The notes: generated by a model not told the origin, from the sequence alone. A stretch of DNA of 64,000 bases from Pseudomonadales bacterium (GCA_011525295.1 WTGV01000013.1:35511-99510); one strand, 5' to 3'. Counted from the first letter of the stretch, positions 34,756 to 44,798 are shown. Numbers and translations are program-made.

Positions 34756-35711
34756 ATGGTGTTAATCAACATTCTTGCTTGCGAGAAGAACATTCGACGG
34801 CGGTATTGACCATCCTCTCGGATTCCTTTAAACGGAGTCAAGAATAAGTCTCTAGTGTCATCTCGAAATTTTGTGAGTTTCGAATTTAGCCTATCAACCA
34901 AGTCTGGAATGCCGTGAACGTCTCCACTGATTCGCGTAACAAATCGAGATGACTCTTTAATTTCGTAGTCGGAAATTTCATCCCCGCTACAAAATCGAAT
35001 TGTTCGACCACGTGTGTTATCGAAAGAAATGAATCCGAGCGTACCCTTTGGATCATTGAATAGTAGCTTTCGCTTCGTCGTTTCCTGTGGAATGTTGGCA
35101 CGAAGAACATCGAGTTCCCCTATAAATTCTTCATCATAGAACACTTTGGTGGGACGATCTTGAGCTCCTGTGAACAAAGCTAAACAGACAGGGTTTTCGG
35201 TTTCGGTAAAAAGGAGCCGATGCAACAAGATATACGTACTCAACCGTTCCTGAAACAGTCTGCTTTGCAAAAAGCTCGCGGGAATGAGTGCTGCTACAAA
35301 CTCACAGTGCTTCAGACACAATTCCAAACAATATTTGTAAACGTCATCGTATTTGCAAGCAGGATACGGAAGCCTTCGTCGTGTCGCTGAATTCCGAGCA
35401 AGCCAAGGCGGATTGGTCACGCACACGTTATATCCCTTTGGAAAAGATTCCATCGTGTTGCGTTCGACTACGGCATTGTGTGCGGGTGTGATGTCATAAG
35501 AAGCAAATGCAGTACACAATCCGGTTGCTTGAAGGGACTCAATGATGTGGTTCGCTCCAGCAAACGGTTCTAATACCTGTTTGTTCCGTAGATCAGCTTC
35601 TTCAGCCCAAGCTTTGAATGCCGAGAGTTCAAATGGGTTCTGACTTACTGTGAAAAACTGACCGAGTGTACGTTTGGTATTAGTCATAGGAACGGTACAA
35701 ACTTTTGCCAT
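34752..35711 (-). CDS. orphan N6-adenine DNA methyltransferase
   Basis: The 319-residue protein begins with LGQFFTVSQNPFELSAFKAW and contains the S-adenosylmethionine site LEPFAGANHI and the catalytic NPPWLARNS (motif IV), marking a gamma-type adenine methylase. The C-terminal half (EETKRK..., FKGIREDGQYRRRMFF) probably recognises DNA. No restriction endonuclease lies beside it: the neighbours are polB and a cytochrome b561 gene. It may thus be a regulatory or solitary methylase. A second ATG at 35687 (MTNTKRTLG) could be the true start; neither has a clear ribosome-binding site. Confidence 0.82.
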   Translation of the reverse strand: MAKVCTVPMTNTKRTLGQFFTVSQNPFELSAFKAWAEEADLRNKQVLEPFAGANHIIESLQATGLCTAFASYDITPAHNAVVERNTMESFPKGYNVCVTNPPWLARNSATRRRLPYPACKYDDVYKYCLELCLKHCEFVAALIPASFLQSRLFQERLSTYILLHRLLFTETENPVCLALFTGAQDRPTKVFYDEEFIGELDVLRANIPQETTKRKLLFNDPKGTLGFISFDNTRGRTIRFCSGDEISDYEIKESSRFVTRISGDVHGIPDLVDRLNSKLTKFRDDTRDLFLTPFKGIREDGQYRRRMFFSQARMLINTI

Positions 35712-35887
35712 GTGTCCCAGAAGAACAGACTCTAGGTTCGAGACCAGTTGTCAGGATTAAGGTAATGAATTGTTATTAACTGTTCCAACTGATGAACACA
35801 GATATTTGAAACGGCTCGATACTGCGTAATATTTTGTATTGAAGTTGCAACTAGCAATTGTATGTTGTTTCAGTAATAGGTAGAAGT

Positions 35888-36538
35888 GTGAACGACCCCT
35901 CCAAACTAACACTTGTGTGGGAGAGGCCACTGCGATTGTGGCACTGGGCCTTAGCAATCTCGGTATCTGTTGCGCTTTTAACCGGACTAGTCCCACAGTT
36001 GGACTACTTTAGCGTACATCGCATCGCTGGGCTGTCGGTCGTGGCGTTGATCGTGTTTCGGCTTTTGTGGGGAGTGTTTGGCGGCACCTACGCAAGATTC
36101 AAAAATTACTGGACTACACCGACAGCGTTTATACACCATTTCACTGGGAAGGCTGAGCCACGAGCCCACACTTCCCCAGGCGTGTTACTTACGCTCGCAG
36201 TATTACTTACTTTAACTCTGCAATCTGTAGCCGGTTTGTTTACGACTGACGACGTGTTTTACGAGGGGCCGTTGGTGCAGTTTGCAGACGACGAGCTTGT
36301 TGAAACCGCTACCGATCTACATCACCAAGTGTGGAAGTTCATACTAGCACTAATCGCCATCCACCTAAGCGCGCACATTGTCTATTTGTGCTTTTTGCGT
36401 AGTAGGATCCCGCTTTCTATGTTCACCGGCCGTAAGTTCACCGAAGACCCAGACACTAAATGGTCAGTCTGGCGGGCGACGATAGCGTTTGCTGTCGCGC
36501 TAGCAGTGTTTTTAATTTTGATGTACTACTCGCGATAG
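35888..36538 (+). CDS. cytochrome b561-type membrane protein
   Basis: The 216-residue protein has four membrane helices and the heme-ligand pattern of prokaryotic b561. RPLRLWHWALAISV carries the first His, HRIAGLSVVALIVFRLLWG the second, and later helices contain DLHHQVWKF and HLSAHIVYL. It should pass electrons between a quinol pool or cytochrome c and the periplasm. The start is GTG at 35888 (NDPSKLTLVW follows); an upstream TTG at 35858 is less family-like. Its last 13 bases overlap the 3' end of the convergent cytochrome c' gene, a frequent partner. Confidence 0.85.
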   Translation: MNDPSKLTLVWERPLRLWHWALAISVSVALLTGLVPQLDYFSVHRIAGLSVVALIVFRLLWGVFGGTYARFKNYWTTPTAFIHHFTGKAEPRAHTSPGVLLTLAVLLTLTLQSVAGLFTTDDVFYEGPLVQFADDELVETATDLHHQVWKFILALIAIHLSAHIVYLCFLRSRIPLSMFTGRKFTEDPDTKWSVWRATIAFAVALAVFLILMYYSR

Positions 36539-36963
36539 GGTCTATGGCAATCACGACATGCGTTTCCTACGACACGTACCGCATCCATGATCGCATCTTT
36601 GTCGTCCTCGGCAACTTTTTCCTTTAAACTACTCATTGCTCCCTTGAAGTTATTTACTACTTTAAGGAACTTCATCTCTTCGTCTTCGTCCCAGATCCGG
36701 TCTAAGGCTTCGCCACCCTCAGATCCTTCGGCAAATAAGTCAGGCATCATTTCGGCATAGTCGTAGAGTGCATTAACATGCATTGACAAATGGTTCTCGA
36801 ACGGAACATCTCCATCTAAGATTTGCCGAATCGACTGAAAATGCACTTCCACGGCTTCCATGCTATGGTGGCGGTATTCGGCTATTTTCTCGTTGGCTAC
36901 GGAAGCGGTAGCAATCAAAAGAATAACGAGTATGGTACCGACGATGTTCGTCTTTTTGTTCAT
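36526..36963 (-). CDS. cytochrome c' / c-556 family protein
   Basis: The 145-residue protein has a signal peptide (through TASVA), a four-helix bundle and one heme motif, CRDCH, close to the C-terminus, as in cytochromes c' and c-556. EYRHHSMEAVEVHF near the N-terminus is the usual first helix. The family binds NO or serves in electron transfer with b561 proteins. It overlaps the convergent b561 gene by 13 bases, which fits a functional pair. Confidence 0.85.
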   Translation of the reverse strand: MNKKTNIVGTILVILLIATASVANEKIAEYRHHSMEAVEVHFQSIRQILDGDVPFENHLSMHVNALYDYAEMMPDLFAEGSEGGEALDRIWDEDEEMKFLKVVNNFKGAMSSLKEKVAEDDKDAIMDAVRVVGNACRDCHRPYRE

Positions 36964-37025
36964 GAGTGGTCCCTCAAACTAGTTGTGGTATAAATTGAGA
37001 AGGTGATGTGTGTTTCGCGTTAGGA

Positions 37026-38873
37026 CTAAGCACACACTTCGTCGCAAAGCGCTTCAAATTGAGTTACCCGGTCTTCTAGGGCGTTCACAGTTTCCTGCCA
37101 AAATTCTGGCGTGGTTAAATCACCATCTAAGTGCTCGTGCGCTAAGTCTTCTGCGGACATTCGGCCGGTATCCCGTAAAAGACCAGAATAGCGATTAAAA
37201 AACTCCTCACCCATCGAAGTCCGACGTTGATAAATACTCTGGCTAAAGAGATATCCAAACAGATAGGGGAAGTTGTAAAAGCTGATGCCGGAGATAAAAA
37301 AGTGCAATTTGCTGATCCAGAACAATTCATCTGGCTCTGACAGAGCATCCCCGTACCAAGAAGTCCAGGCATCAGACATGAGCTTCCGCAACTCGGCAGG
37401 TAATAAAGGTCGCGCCTCACGGGCTTCGTAAAAATTCTTTTCAAACTCAAACCGTGTCGGAATGTTGAGCAAGAACGACACTATCGCTGACATTTCTTCC
37501 CAAGCCACAGAAAGTGCTTGTTGTGGGGTTGTTGCGGTTTGTAATACCGCATCGCGCACTAATGTTTCACCGAAGGTACTCGCTGTTTCTGCCAAGGACA
37601 TGCCATAAGATCTCTGGGCGTCCGGCAGATCCTTCATGACCCAATGATGGAACGCATGCCCTAATTCGTGAGCAAGTACTGTGATGTCAGACATTGACCC
37701 GCTATACGTCATGTAGACACGCGGCGTCTTGCTTTTCGCGAACGAAGTACAGTACGCGCCGGGACGCTTATGTGGACCGATAGTTCCTTCGATCCATTGT
37801 TTGTCTGCCATCATATCCACAAATTCTCCCATGGAGGAATCAACTTCGCCGTATGCTTGCGAGATTACTTCTAGTCCCTTGGAGAAGGGGAAGCTCGATT
37901 CCGCACTCGGCATGACCGGCGCAGGTGCTCGGTTGTCCCACGGTCCGTACCGACTCTTCCCGTACGCGCGCGCCATCGCTTTGGCCGCACGTCGCGCCAT
38001 TGGTTTGGATTCAGCCGCGACTTGCATGATCGCATCTAGCGTCTGCCGTTCAATATGACTAGCATGTGCAGGTGTGTCAAGAAAATGCACATTTTCTACT
38101 CGAGATCTGCGTTTGCACATTTCCAAACGCCACCCTGCTAGTGCATTGATCGCGGCTGCACAAGAATCTTCATGATCAGTCCACGCCCTGTTTATCGCTT
38201 GCCAAGCATCCTCGCGTGTTCGGTCGCTTGTAGATTGCATTAACGCAGCTGCCTCCGCAATTCCTACCTCGCGTTGCTCATTGTCGTCAGCGACGAGACA
38301 ACGCAGTTTCCCTGAAAGTTCTGTGTAGAGTCTTCCCCAAGCATGGATGCCATCTTGACTCAGCGCGCCGATCAAATTCTCTTCGTTCAAACTTAACAGC
38401 TCATGTCGGCGTTTTCGAGAGTGATCGACCGCCCATACTGATTCTGAAACTGGTGGCTCTGCGAGATATGAAGCAATCACGTCATCGTCCGACAAATCCA
38501 AAAACAACCGGCTTGGCTGCATCAATTCACCGAAACGTACGCGGTATTTAGTGAGTCTCCCAGATAGTAGCTTTGCTTCCTCATGATTACTCTCTACAGA
38601 CAGCACACAACTCGCGTAGGTACTCGGATTAGCCAGATACTTGCGTGCATCGTTTGCGAGCACGTAAATGTCGCGGGCGGTTGCAACCGCAAGATCTCGG
38701 CTAGCGGAATCAAGGGGCTCAGTGGAAGTGACAAGCGGCGTGAGAGTTTGGTTCTTCTCTTCGATTTGATCAAGAAGGGAGGTCAGAGTAGCTAGGTCGG
38801 CGTCAATCGCTGGATCGGTTGGTGATAAATACTCCGTCGACAAATCCCAAGACGGACCGGCTACATTGGTCAT
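37026..38873 (-). CDS. M3-family oligoendopeptidase (PepF-like)
   Basis: The 615-residue cytosolic metallopeptidase carries the zinc motif HELGH at residues 402-406 within TVLAHELGHAFHHW and the downstream third-ligand helix SLAETASTFGETLV. GPHKRPGAYCTSF is a conserved M3 segment. It cleaves short peptides. AAGGAGAGATTT precedes the ATG directly, so the start is secure. No operon partners. Confidence 0.93.
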   Translation of the reverse strand: MTNVAGPSWDLSTEYLSPTDPAIDADLATLTSLLDQIEEKNQTLTPLVTSTEPLDSASRDLAVATARDIYVLANDARKYLANPSTYASCVLSVESNHEEAKLLSGRLTKYRVRFGELMQPSRLFLDLSDDDVIASYLAEPPVSESVWAVDHSRKRRHELLSLNEENLIGALSQDGIHAWGRLYTELSGKLRCLVADDNEQREVGIAEAAALMQSTSDRTREDAWQAINRAWTDHEDSCAAAINALAGWRLEMCKRRSRVENVHFLDTPAHASHIERQTLDAIMQVAAESKPMARRAAKAMARAYGKSRYGPWDNRAPAPVMPSAESSFPFSKGLEVISQAYGEVDSSMGEFVDMMADKQWIEGTIGPHKRPGAYCTSFAKSKTPRVYMTYSGSMSDITVLAHELGHAFHHWVMKDLPDAQRSYGMSLAETASTFGETLVRDAVLQTATTPQQALSVAWEEMSAIVSFLLNIPTRFEFEKNFYEAREARPLLPAELRKLMSDAWTSWYGDALSEPDELFWISKLHFFISGISFYNFPYLFGYLFSQSIYQRRTSMGEEFFNRYSGLLRDTGRMSAEDLAHEHLDGDLTTPEFWQETVNALEDRVTQFEALCDEVCA

Positions 38874-39051
38874 AAATCTCTCCTTTTCTCTTTACTTTTG
38901 TGAGCAAGCTTCGATGCTCGAACAATTATAGAAGTACACTGACTAGGGACTTCACAAAACAAAATAGGTCGTAAGATTGGTTATCAGGCACCTTTTGACA
39001 CACTTTTAATGGTCATGCCCAGCTGCCAAAAATTTCGCAAAACTCCCAAGT

Positions 39052-39085
39052 TTGCTAATATTCATTACTTAGCAAGTCGTTTTTT
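39052..39085 (+). terminator. hairpin with T-run upstream of TonB receptor
   Basis: TTGCTAA (39052-39058) and TTAGCAA (39069-39075) pair around a 10-base loop, and GTCGTTTTTT follows. It looks like an intrinsic terminator or attenuator lying within the leader of the receptor gene. Confidence 0.45.
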
Positions 39086-39088
39086 GAG

Positions 39089-39112
39089 TGTCTTGGTGTA
39101 GAGACCAAGACA
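39089..39112 (+). promoter_or_regulatory. perfect 9-bp leader hairpin before TonB receptor
   Basis: TGTCTTGGT (39089-39097) and ACCAAGACA (39104-39112) pair exactly around a six-base loop, ending 37 bases before the receptor ATG. Coming straight after the terminator-like hairpin, it may stabilise or regulate the receptor mRNA. Confidence 0.4.
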
Positions 39113-39149
39113 GAAACCTTTCAACTAACCGGAGAAATTTAAGATAGTC

Positions 39150-42100
39150 ATGATGAAAAAGTTCTTCAGAGGCGCGACATTCTTCACCGTTTGTATCGGC
39201 CTACTTATACCCGCGTTAGCGCAGGATGAAAACGAAGAGTCTTCGCAGGAAATAGAAGAGGTAACTGTCACCGCGCAACGAGTGGAAGAAAATATCCAGG
39301 ATGTGCCAATAAGTGTCAGTGCGTTCGGTAGCGAAGCTCTGGAAACACAGCAGGTGATTACGCCCTCTGACATTCAGATGAACACTCCAAACGTGTCATA
39401 TACAGCCGCCAATTTTGGCGGATCCAGTTTTAGCATCCGTGGTATCGGCAGTTTAATTACTGGAAGTGCTGCGGAACCTGGAGTGTCTGCACACGTCAAC
39501 GAAATCCCCGTGTCGTCCAACTTAAACACGGTTGAATTTTTTGACATGGAAAGAGTCGAAATCTTGCGCGGTCCTCAAGGAACGTTGTTTGGTAAGAACG
39601 CGACTGGGGGCGCAATCAACTTTGTAACCAAGAAGCCCGTGTACGGGGACTTTGATGCCTATCTGAATACGGAACTTGGAACCGACGCACATACCCGGTT
39701 TACCGCGATGCTCAACCTTCCAATCGAAGATCGCTTTGCCGCACGTGTAGCTCTGATGCACTTAACCCGCGATGGCTATACAGAAAACCTAGCAGGGGTG
39801 CATGGCATTCCCAGAGTAGACGATAGTATTGACGGTCGGAACGAATGGACAACCCGCATCACTCTCTCATGGGAACTCAACGAATCTGCTTCCGCCTGGT
39901 TTTTGTTTAGTATGAAACGCGAAGATAGCGATCGCGTTCGTATTAGTAATCAAGTGTGTGAAAGAAATGATCTACCTACAACTGGTTGTACTCCAAATGG
40001 CTTTGGTTTCGACAATCCCTACTTGAGTGGTACCACGTTTGGAATCTTTGGTGGTGCTATCGGTGCACTTCCGCTCGGCGCATCCGGAGTAGATGGTCTG
40101 GCTCAGTACAAGTACCCCCGACCTGAGGGTTTAGACTTACGGACGGTACATACGGACGTAGAACCCGAATTTGTTGAAAACGAAGATTTCTTCGCTTTGG
40201 GAGTCAATTACGTTTGGATGGACCTGGAGTTCGAATTGCTTGCTTCGTTGAGCGAATCTGACGGATATTCACAGCAAGACTATCTCTTTGACGTTGGGCC
40301 GACTTTACAACCGACGCCGCTCAATCCATCAGGCATTTGGCCTACCTCTGCACCAGTTACCGGTGACACCGGGGATAACTTTACCAGTCGGCAATGCAAT
40401 ATCCAAGGAGGAACAGCAGGGATTTTCGGTGGTTGCATCTATACTGGTATCGACCCAACCGTGTTCTTTACGTTCGACCACTCATCAGGGGTTTCGACTG
40501 ATTGGGTTTTTGAAGGGAAAGTGAGTGGTTCGATCGACGATCGTATGAGTTATCTCTTAGGAGCGATATCTCACAATCGGGAACGCGCTACAGATTACAT
40601 GATCTTTAGCAATACCTTAGACGCAGTTTCTCTATACGGTGCGTCTGGATTGGGGCTGCCGCCGCTGTATCCTGGGCTCTTCATTAACTCGTCTGCTCCT
40701 GAGGGAGGTCGCGGGCGGAATGACGAAGGTACCGCCGTTTATGGGGAGTTCTACTATGACATGACCGATACGACGCAATTAACTCTCGGTCTACGATATA
40801 ACGAAGATACACGAACGACTGATGACACCAGCATCTTGCTAAACGCCTTGAACCATGTTCCGTTGTTGCAAGCTAGCGTTTATCCGGGTGTTCGCGCACA
40901 TGTGGCCGCGGTACTTGGCGTCCCGGTGGAATTTGTACCGTTAGAAACTGCTTTACAAGCAGCCTACGCTGCCGGTCTACTGCATCCGAATCACCTGATT
41001 AACTTGAATGCAGCCACCCAAATCTTTTGGTCTCGAACATCCAATTTACTTCTCGGACTGTTTGCAAGCGGACCGCCAGAGATTGCATTAGCACTATACC
41101 ACGGTGTTTCTCAAGAAGAAATTAACGCTGCGCTGCTGACGGCCGCGTATAGTCCTGAACGCGTAGCGATTAGTCAGCGAGTGCCAATCGCACCAGCGTT
41201 CGGCGAAGCAAGAGGCCTTACCAATAGTCCCGATAGTGGGTCATGGACTGCATTGACTGGGCGCGCTGCACTAGACGTTAGACTCAACGAAGATGTAATG
41301 GTTTACGGCTCACTTAGCAGCGGATACAAGCCTGGCGGAATGAATGCCGCAATCCCACAACAGTTCCAAGGCACTAGTGGTTTTACTTTCGACCGCGAAG
41401 ATGTCACCGCTATAGAAGTTGGTACCAAGAGTTACTGGTTTGATCGCCGCCTCAATTTGAATGGGTCGTTCTTTACCTATCAATACGAAGGGTTACAGGT
41501 GACTCGTATCAAGAACAACTCCGCGATCAATGAAAACATTGATGCCAATATCTGGGGATTCGAAGCAGAGGGTTGGCTCACATTCGATGAAATGCCAAAT
41601 CTCATGCTCGATTACGCGTACAGCTACTTGAACACCGCCGTCGACGGCTCAATGTCGCTCGATCCTTTGAATCGTACGGCTGGAAATGACGACTGGGTGC
41701 TGCTGAACAATGTAGATCCCGGTGTTTTGACGGGAATTAACTTCATCGCGCGTAAAGCGCATATCACCAATGAAGTTGTCGCCGCGGCATTAGCACGAGG
41801 CGCGACAGCTGACATTCGTAATGGCTTGACCGCGGTGTCGGTGTCGTATCCAGTAAACGAATTTGGAGTGTCAATTCCCGCATATTTCTCTAGAGCGTTT
41901 CTTGATGCTCTCGGTGTTGAAACCCTTGACGGATTACCTTCGGACCTCGACGGAAACTCGTTACCGAATTCCCCAGAACACACCTTCAAGATAGGATTGA
42001 CCTACAGTACTGATTCGCCTCTTCCCATGTTTGACGGAACGCTTTCTCTAAGATGGGACTACTACTGGCAGAGTGAGTCGTACAGTCGAGAATTTAACAC

Positions 42101-42320
42101 TCCTGGCGACGAAATTGATGCATGGACGCAAATGAACATAAGTGCAACGCTGGAGAGCGATGATGGTCGTCTTATTCTGAGAGGATGGGTACGAAACCTA
42201 GAAGATAACGATAACGTTACCGGGATGTACTTAACGTCCGATTCATCAGGATTCTTCCGCAACTACTTCCTGACTGAACCTCGCGTAGCAGGGCTGTCTT
42301 TCCGTTATTCGGTGAAGTAA
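39150..42320 (+). CDS. large TonB-dependent outer-membrane receptor
   Basis: The 1,056-residue receptor has a signal peptide (cut near PALAQ) and a TonB box, EEVTVTAQRVEENIQDVP. The plug follows with FSIRGIGSLITGSAAEPGVS and ERVEILRGPQGTLFGKNATGG. A long barrel ends LSFRYSVK. The box and plug resemble receptors that marine gammaproteobacteria use for carbohydrates or lipophilic substrates rather than classical siderophore receptors. Internal long extracellular loops, some Cys-containing, explain the large size. The substrate is unknown. It is preceded by two leader hairpins and followed by a strong terminator. Confidence 0.93.
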   Translation: MMKKFFRGATFFTVCIGLLIPALAQDENEESSQEIEEVTVTAQRVEENIQDVPISVSAFGSEALETQQVITPSDIQMNTPNVSYTAANFGGSSFSIRGIGSLITGSAAEPGVSAHVNEIPVSSNLNTVEFFDMERVEILRGPQGTLFGKNATGGAINFVTKKPVYGDFDAYLNTELGTDAHTRFTAMLNLPIEDRFAARVALMHLTRDGYTENLAGVHGIPRVDDSIDGRNEWTTRITLSWELNESASAWFLFSMKREDSDRVRISNQVCERNDLPTTGCTPNGFGFDNPYLSGTTFGIFGGAIGALPLGASGVDGLAQYKYPRPEGLDLRTVHTDVEPEFVENEDFFALGVNYVWMDLEFELLASLSESDGYSQQDYLFDVGPTLQPTPLNPSGIWPTSAPVTGDTGDNFTSRQCNIQGGTAGIFGGCIYTGIDPTVFFTFDHSSGVSTDWVFEGKVSGSIDDRMSYLLGAISHNRERATDYMIFSNTLDAVSLYGASGLGLPPLYPGLFINSSAPEGGRGRNDEGTAVYGEFYYDMTDTTQLTLGLRYNEDTRTTDDTSILLNALNHVPLLQASVYPGVRAHVAAVLGVPVEFVPLETALQAAYAAGLLHPNHLINLNAATQIFWSRTSNLLLGLFASGPPEIALALYHGVSQEEINAALLTAAYSPERVAISQRVPIAPAFGEARGLTNSPDSGSWTALTGRAALDVRLNEDVMVYGSLSSGYKPGGMNAAIPQQFQGTSGFTFDREDVTAIEVGTKSYWFDRRLNLNGSFFTYQYEGLQVTRIKNNSAINENIDANIWGFEAEGWLTFDEMPNLMLDYAYSYLNTAVDGSMSLDPLNRTAGNDDWVLLNNVDPGVLTGINFIARKAHITNEVVAAALARGATADIRNGLTAVSVSYPVNEFGVSIPAYFSRAFLDALGVETLDGLPSDLDGNSLPNSPEHTFKIGLTYSTDSPLPMFDGTLSLRWDYYWQSESYSREFNTPGDEIDAWTQMNISATLESDDGRLILRGWVRNLEDNDNVTGMYLTSDSSGFFRNYFLTEPRVAGLSFRYSVK

Positions 42321-42351
42321 ATCTTCTCCTAAACCGAACTAAATTTAAGAT

Positions 42352-42390
42352 AATGCTCTTACCACGCGCTGGAGTGGTCAGGGCATTTTC
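42352..42390 (+). terminator. intrinsic terminator of TonB receptor gene
   Basis: A 14-bp stem (42352-42365 with 42374-42387, one mismatch and one G-T pair) has an 8-base loop and ends in TTTTCTTT. It lies 31 bases after the receptor stop. Confidence 0.75.
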
Positions 42391-42456
42391 TTTGATCGTC
42401 ACTTGCGGAGAGACCTGCATAACTGCCCCTAAGAAACTCAATTAACGATCAAAACG

Positions 42457-43158
42457 ATGCTGTCTGCCAACAACGTCTTGAAGCTGGCGCTTGCTACCTC
42501 CGTTGTCGTCTGCATTGCGTTGTTCTTTTTCTTACCGTTGCACGAATATCTCTCGTTTGAATATTTGCAGCAGCAAAGAAGTGCCATCGTCGACCTTTAT
42601 CAAAACCATCCAACTCTGTTTCTTGCGACGTACATAGCAATTTATGTGGTTTTGACTGGCCTCTCAATTCCCAGCGCAACCCTACTAACTCTAGTAGGCG
42701 GCGCGGTCTTCGGCGGCGCTACTGGGACTGTAGTAGTATTGTGCGCGAGTACTCTTGGTGCAATATGTGCATTTATTTTGGCACGTTATGTCTTACGCGA
42801 CTACGTTCAAGAGAAATTCAGCAAATATTTAGGACACGTTAACCGTGGGGTAGATGAAGAAGGCGCGTTCTATCTTTTTGGTCTTCGAGTAGTTCCGGTT
42901 GTACCCTACTTCGTAGTCAATTTTGTAACGGCTTTGACACCAATTCGCCTGTGGACTTATTGCTGGGTCACGCCACTAGGTATGTTGCCGGGGACAATTT
43001 TGTATGTTAATTCCGGTCAAAAGTTGGGTAATTTGCAGTCTGCTTCTGGGATTCTGTCATGGTCACTCATACTCTCGTTGGTAGCACTTGGACTCTTTCC
43101 ACTCGTCGCAAAAAAATTGGTGGATGTAGCGCGCTCGCGCATTCGTAAGTCGCTTTAG
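42457..43158 (+). CDS. TVP38/TMEM64 (VTT/DedA-like) membrane protein
   Basis: The 233-residue protein has about six hydrophobic helices and the VTT-domain signature: LSIPSATLLTLVGGAVFG, then GAICAFILARYVLRDYV and FGLRVVPVVPYFVVNFVTALTPI. Family members are polytopic and are implicated in lipid scrambling or envelope homeostasis. No ribosome-binding site stands out before the ATG. It is monocistronic between two terminators. Confidence 0.88.
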   Translation: MLSANNVLKLALATSVVVCIALFFFLPLHEYLSFEYLQQQRSAIVDLYQNHPTLFLATYIAIYVVLTGLSIPSATLLTLVGGAVFGGATGTVVVLCASTLGAICAFILARYVLRDYVQEKFSKYLGHVNRGVDEEGAFYLFGLRVVPVVPYFVVNFVTALTPIRLWTYCWVTPLGMLPGTILYVNSGQKLGNLQSASGILSWSLILSLVALGLFPLVAKKLVDVARSRIRKSL

Positions 43159-43471
43159 TTTAGGATATCCTGGCAAACAGACTCTCTCTTCTAAGAGCTC
43201 GGTACGAGACCGACCTTTTTACGTCTTTTTGAACTCTACGAGGGAAGCACTCACCATTACATCAAATCACCATTTCCGCGCGCTGTGAAGTTGTAAGAGC
43301 CTTGAGAGAAACCAACACAACTAACCACCAACTCTCCATGGATTAGCGTTTCAAGTAATTACTTCAGACCCTACCAAACCTCTCATTACTACAATGTAGT
43401 TCATGCGCGTTACATCGAAGAAGATCGTAAACGTGCTCGTTCTGTTGATCGAATGAAATTGGAGGTAGATT
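43159..43471. other. intergenic region upstream of symporter gene
   Basis: This 313-base stretch contains a weak terminator-like CGGT-ACGAG-ACCG plus CCTTTTT near 43200-43220, which may end the VTT gene. The symporter promoter is presumably further right. No gene was recognised. Confidence 0.4.
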
Positions 43472-44785
43472 GTGTTTAAAGAGTTCCTAAATGCCAGGTA
43501 CTTAGCTTGGCACATTTTGATTGCGTTAGCGCTTTCAATTGTTGTTGCAGCGGTGTTAATTTGGGCTGATTTGAGTGACGAAGATTTGACCACCGTCACG
43601 AATTGGATTGGTATCCCTGGTACATTGTTTATCAACGCACTCAAGATGGTCGTGATCCCCTTGGTTTTCGCCGCAATTGCCGTAGGGGTGGCTGGTATGG
43701 CTAGCCAAAAGTCCTTTGGACGGATTGGGAGCAAAACTATAGCACTCTATCTGTTTACTGGATTCATCGCCATTTTTACGGGACTAGTCTTGGTCAATGT
43801 GATTCAACCTGGAAACATGCAGATTGAAAGCGCACAGGCACTAGTCGACAGCATCGAAGGTACCGATGCGTCGGATATGGCTGCTCGAGTCGAAGGACGC
43901 AGCTGGTGGGACTTAGTCCAAATCATCGTTCGCGCCGTGCCGCCTAACATTTTTGATGCTTTGACGAACAATTCCGGCTTGCTCGCGATCATCTTTGTCG
44001 CCGTGGTGTTTGGGTTCTTTACTACTAAGCTTACTGGGGTGGTCCGGGAAACTATCGACAACTTGTGGCAGGGAATGTACGACGTGACAATCGCGGTCAC
44101 ACTTTGGATCATCCGATTTGCGCCCATTGGAGTGTTCGCACTAGTCACCGTGGTACTAGTAAACACAGGTTTTGCGGCATTTAAACCATTGGCCTGGTTT
44201 GTAGTAACTGTTTTGGCGGCATTGATACTCCACTTTTTCGTTTGGTTACCCTTAATGCAAGTCTTTCTTGCTCGAGTCAACCCATTTAAGTATTACGGCA
44301 AGGTCGCAAAAGCACAACTAACCGCGTTTTCTACTGCTTCTTCTTCGGCAACGCTGCCGGTTACGATCGAAAGTGCCCAGGACGCAGGCGTTTCAAAACG
44401 AGTGTCGAGTTTTGTTTTACCTCTCGGTGCAACCGTCAATATGGATGGCACAGCTCTGTACGAGTGTGTGGTTGTGATTTTCATCGCGCAGATATCTGCA
44501 GTGGTTTCTGGTATAGAGTTTACGATCGCCGATCAATTGCTCGTCGTCTTGCTAGCACTAGTCACCTCCATCGGTGTCGCCGGTGTTCCAGCTGCCAGTC
44601 TCGTTGCCATAACCCTTATCTTAGGAGTCTTGGAATTACCTGCCGAATGGCTCGGGATAATCATAGCAGTTGATCGAATTCTTGACATGTGCCGTACCTC
44701 GACCAATGTCACTAGCGACCTCACAATTGCTGCGATCGTGGCTCGATCCGAAGGCGAAGAGCTTCCAGAAGTCAGGGCTGCGTAG
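43472..44785 (+). CDS. dicarboxylate/amino acid:cation symporter (DAACS)
   Basis: The 437-residue transporter of the GltP/DctA family has the Ser-rich hairpin FSTASSSATLPVTIESAQ, the NMDGTALYE helix 7 motif (cation and substrate site) and the final helix AVDRILDMCRTSTNVTSD. It takes up glutamate, aspartate or C4-dicarboxylates with Na+ or H+. GGAGGTAGATT directly precedes the GTG start. A strong palindromic terminator follows. The exact substrate cannot be told. Confidence 0.93.
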   Translation: MFKEFLNARYLAWHILIALALSIVVAAVLIWADLSDEDLTTVTNWIGIPGTLFINALKMVVIPLVFAAIAVGVAGMASQKSFGRIGSKTIALYLFTGFIAIFTGLVLVNVIQPGNMQIESAQALVDSIEGTDASDMAARVEGRSWWDLVQIIVRAVPPNIFDALTNNSGLLAIIFVAVVFGFFTTKLTGVVRETIDNLWQGMYDVTIAVTLWIIRFAPIGVFALVTVVLVNTGFAAFKPLAWFVVTVLAALILHFFVWLPLMQVFLARVNPFKYYGKVAKAQLTAFSTASSSATLPVTIESAQDAGVSKRVSSFVLPLGATVNMDGTALYECVVVIFIAQISAVVSGIEFTIADQLLVVLLALVTSIGVAGVPAASLVAITLILGVLELPAEWLGIIIAVDRILDMCRTSTNVTSDLTIAAIVARSEGEELPEVRAA

Positions 44786-44798
44786 AAGACATTTACCT

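Noticed and set aside
43351..43734. Minus-strand 127-codon frame near the symporter start
   Set aside because: It is antisense to the well-supported DAACS gene and has no family features.
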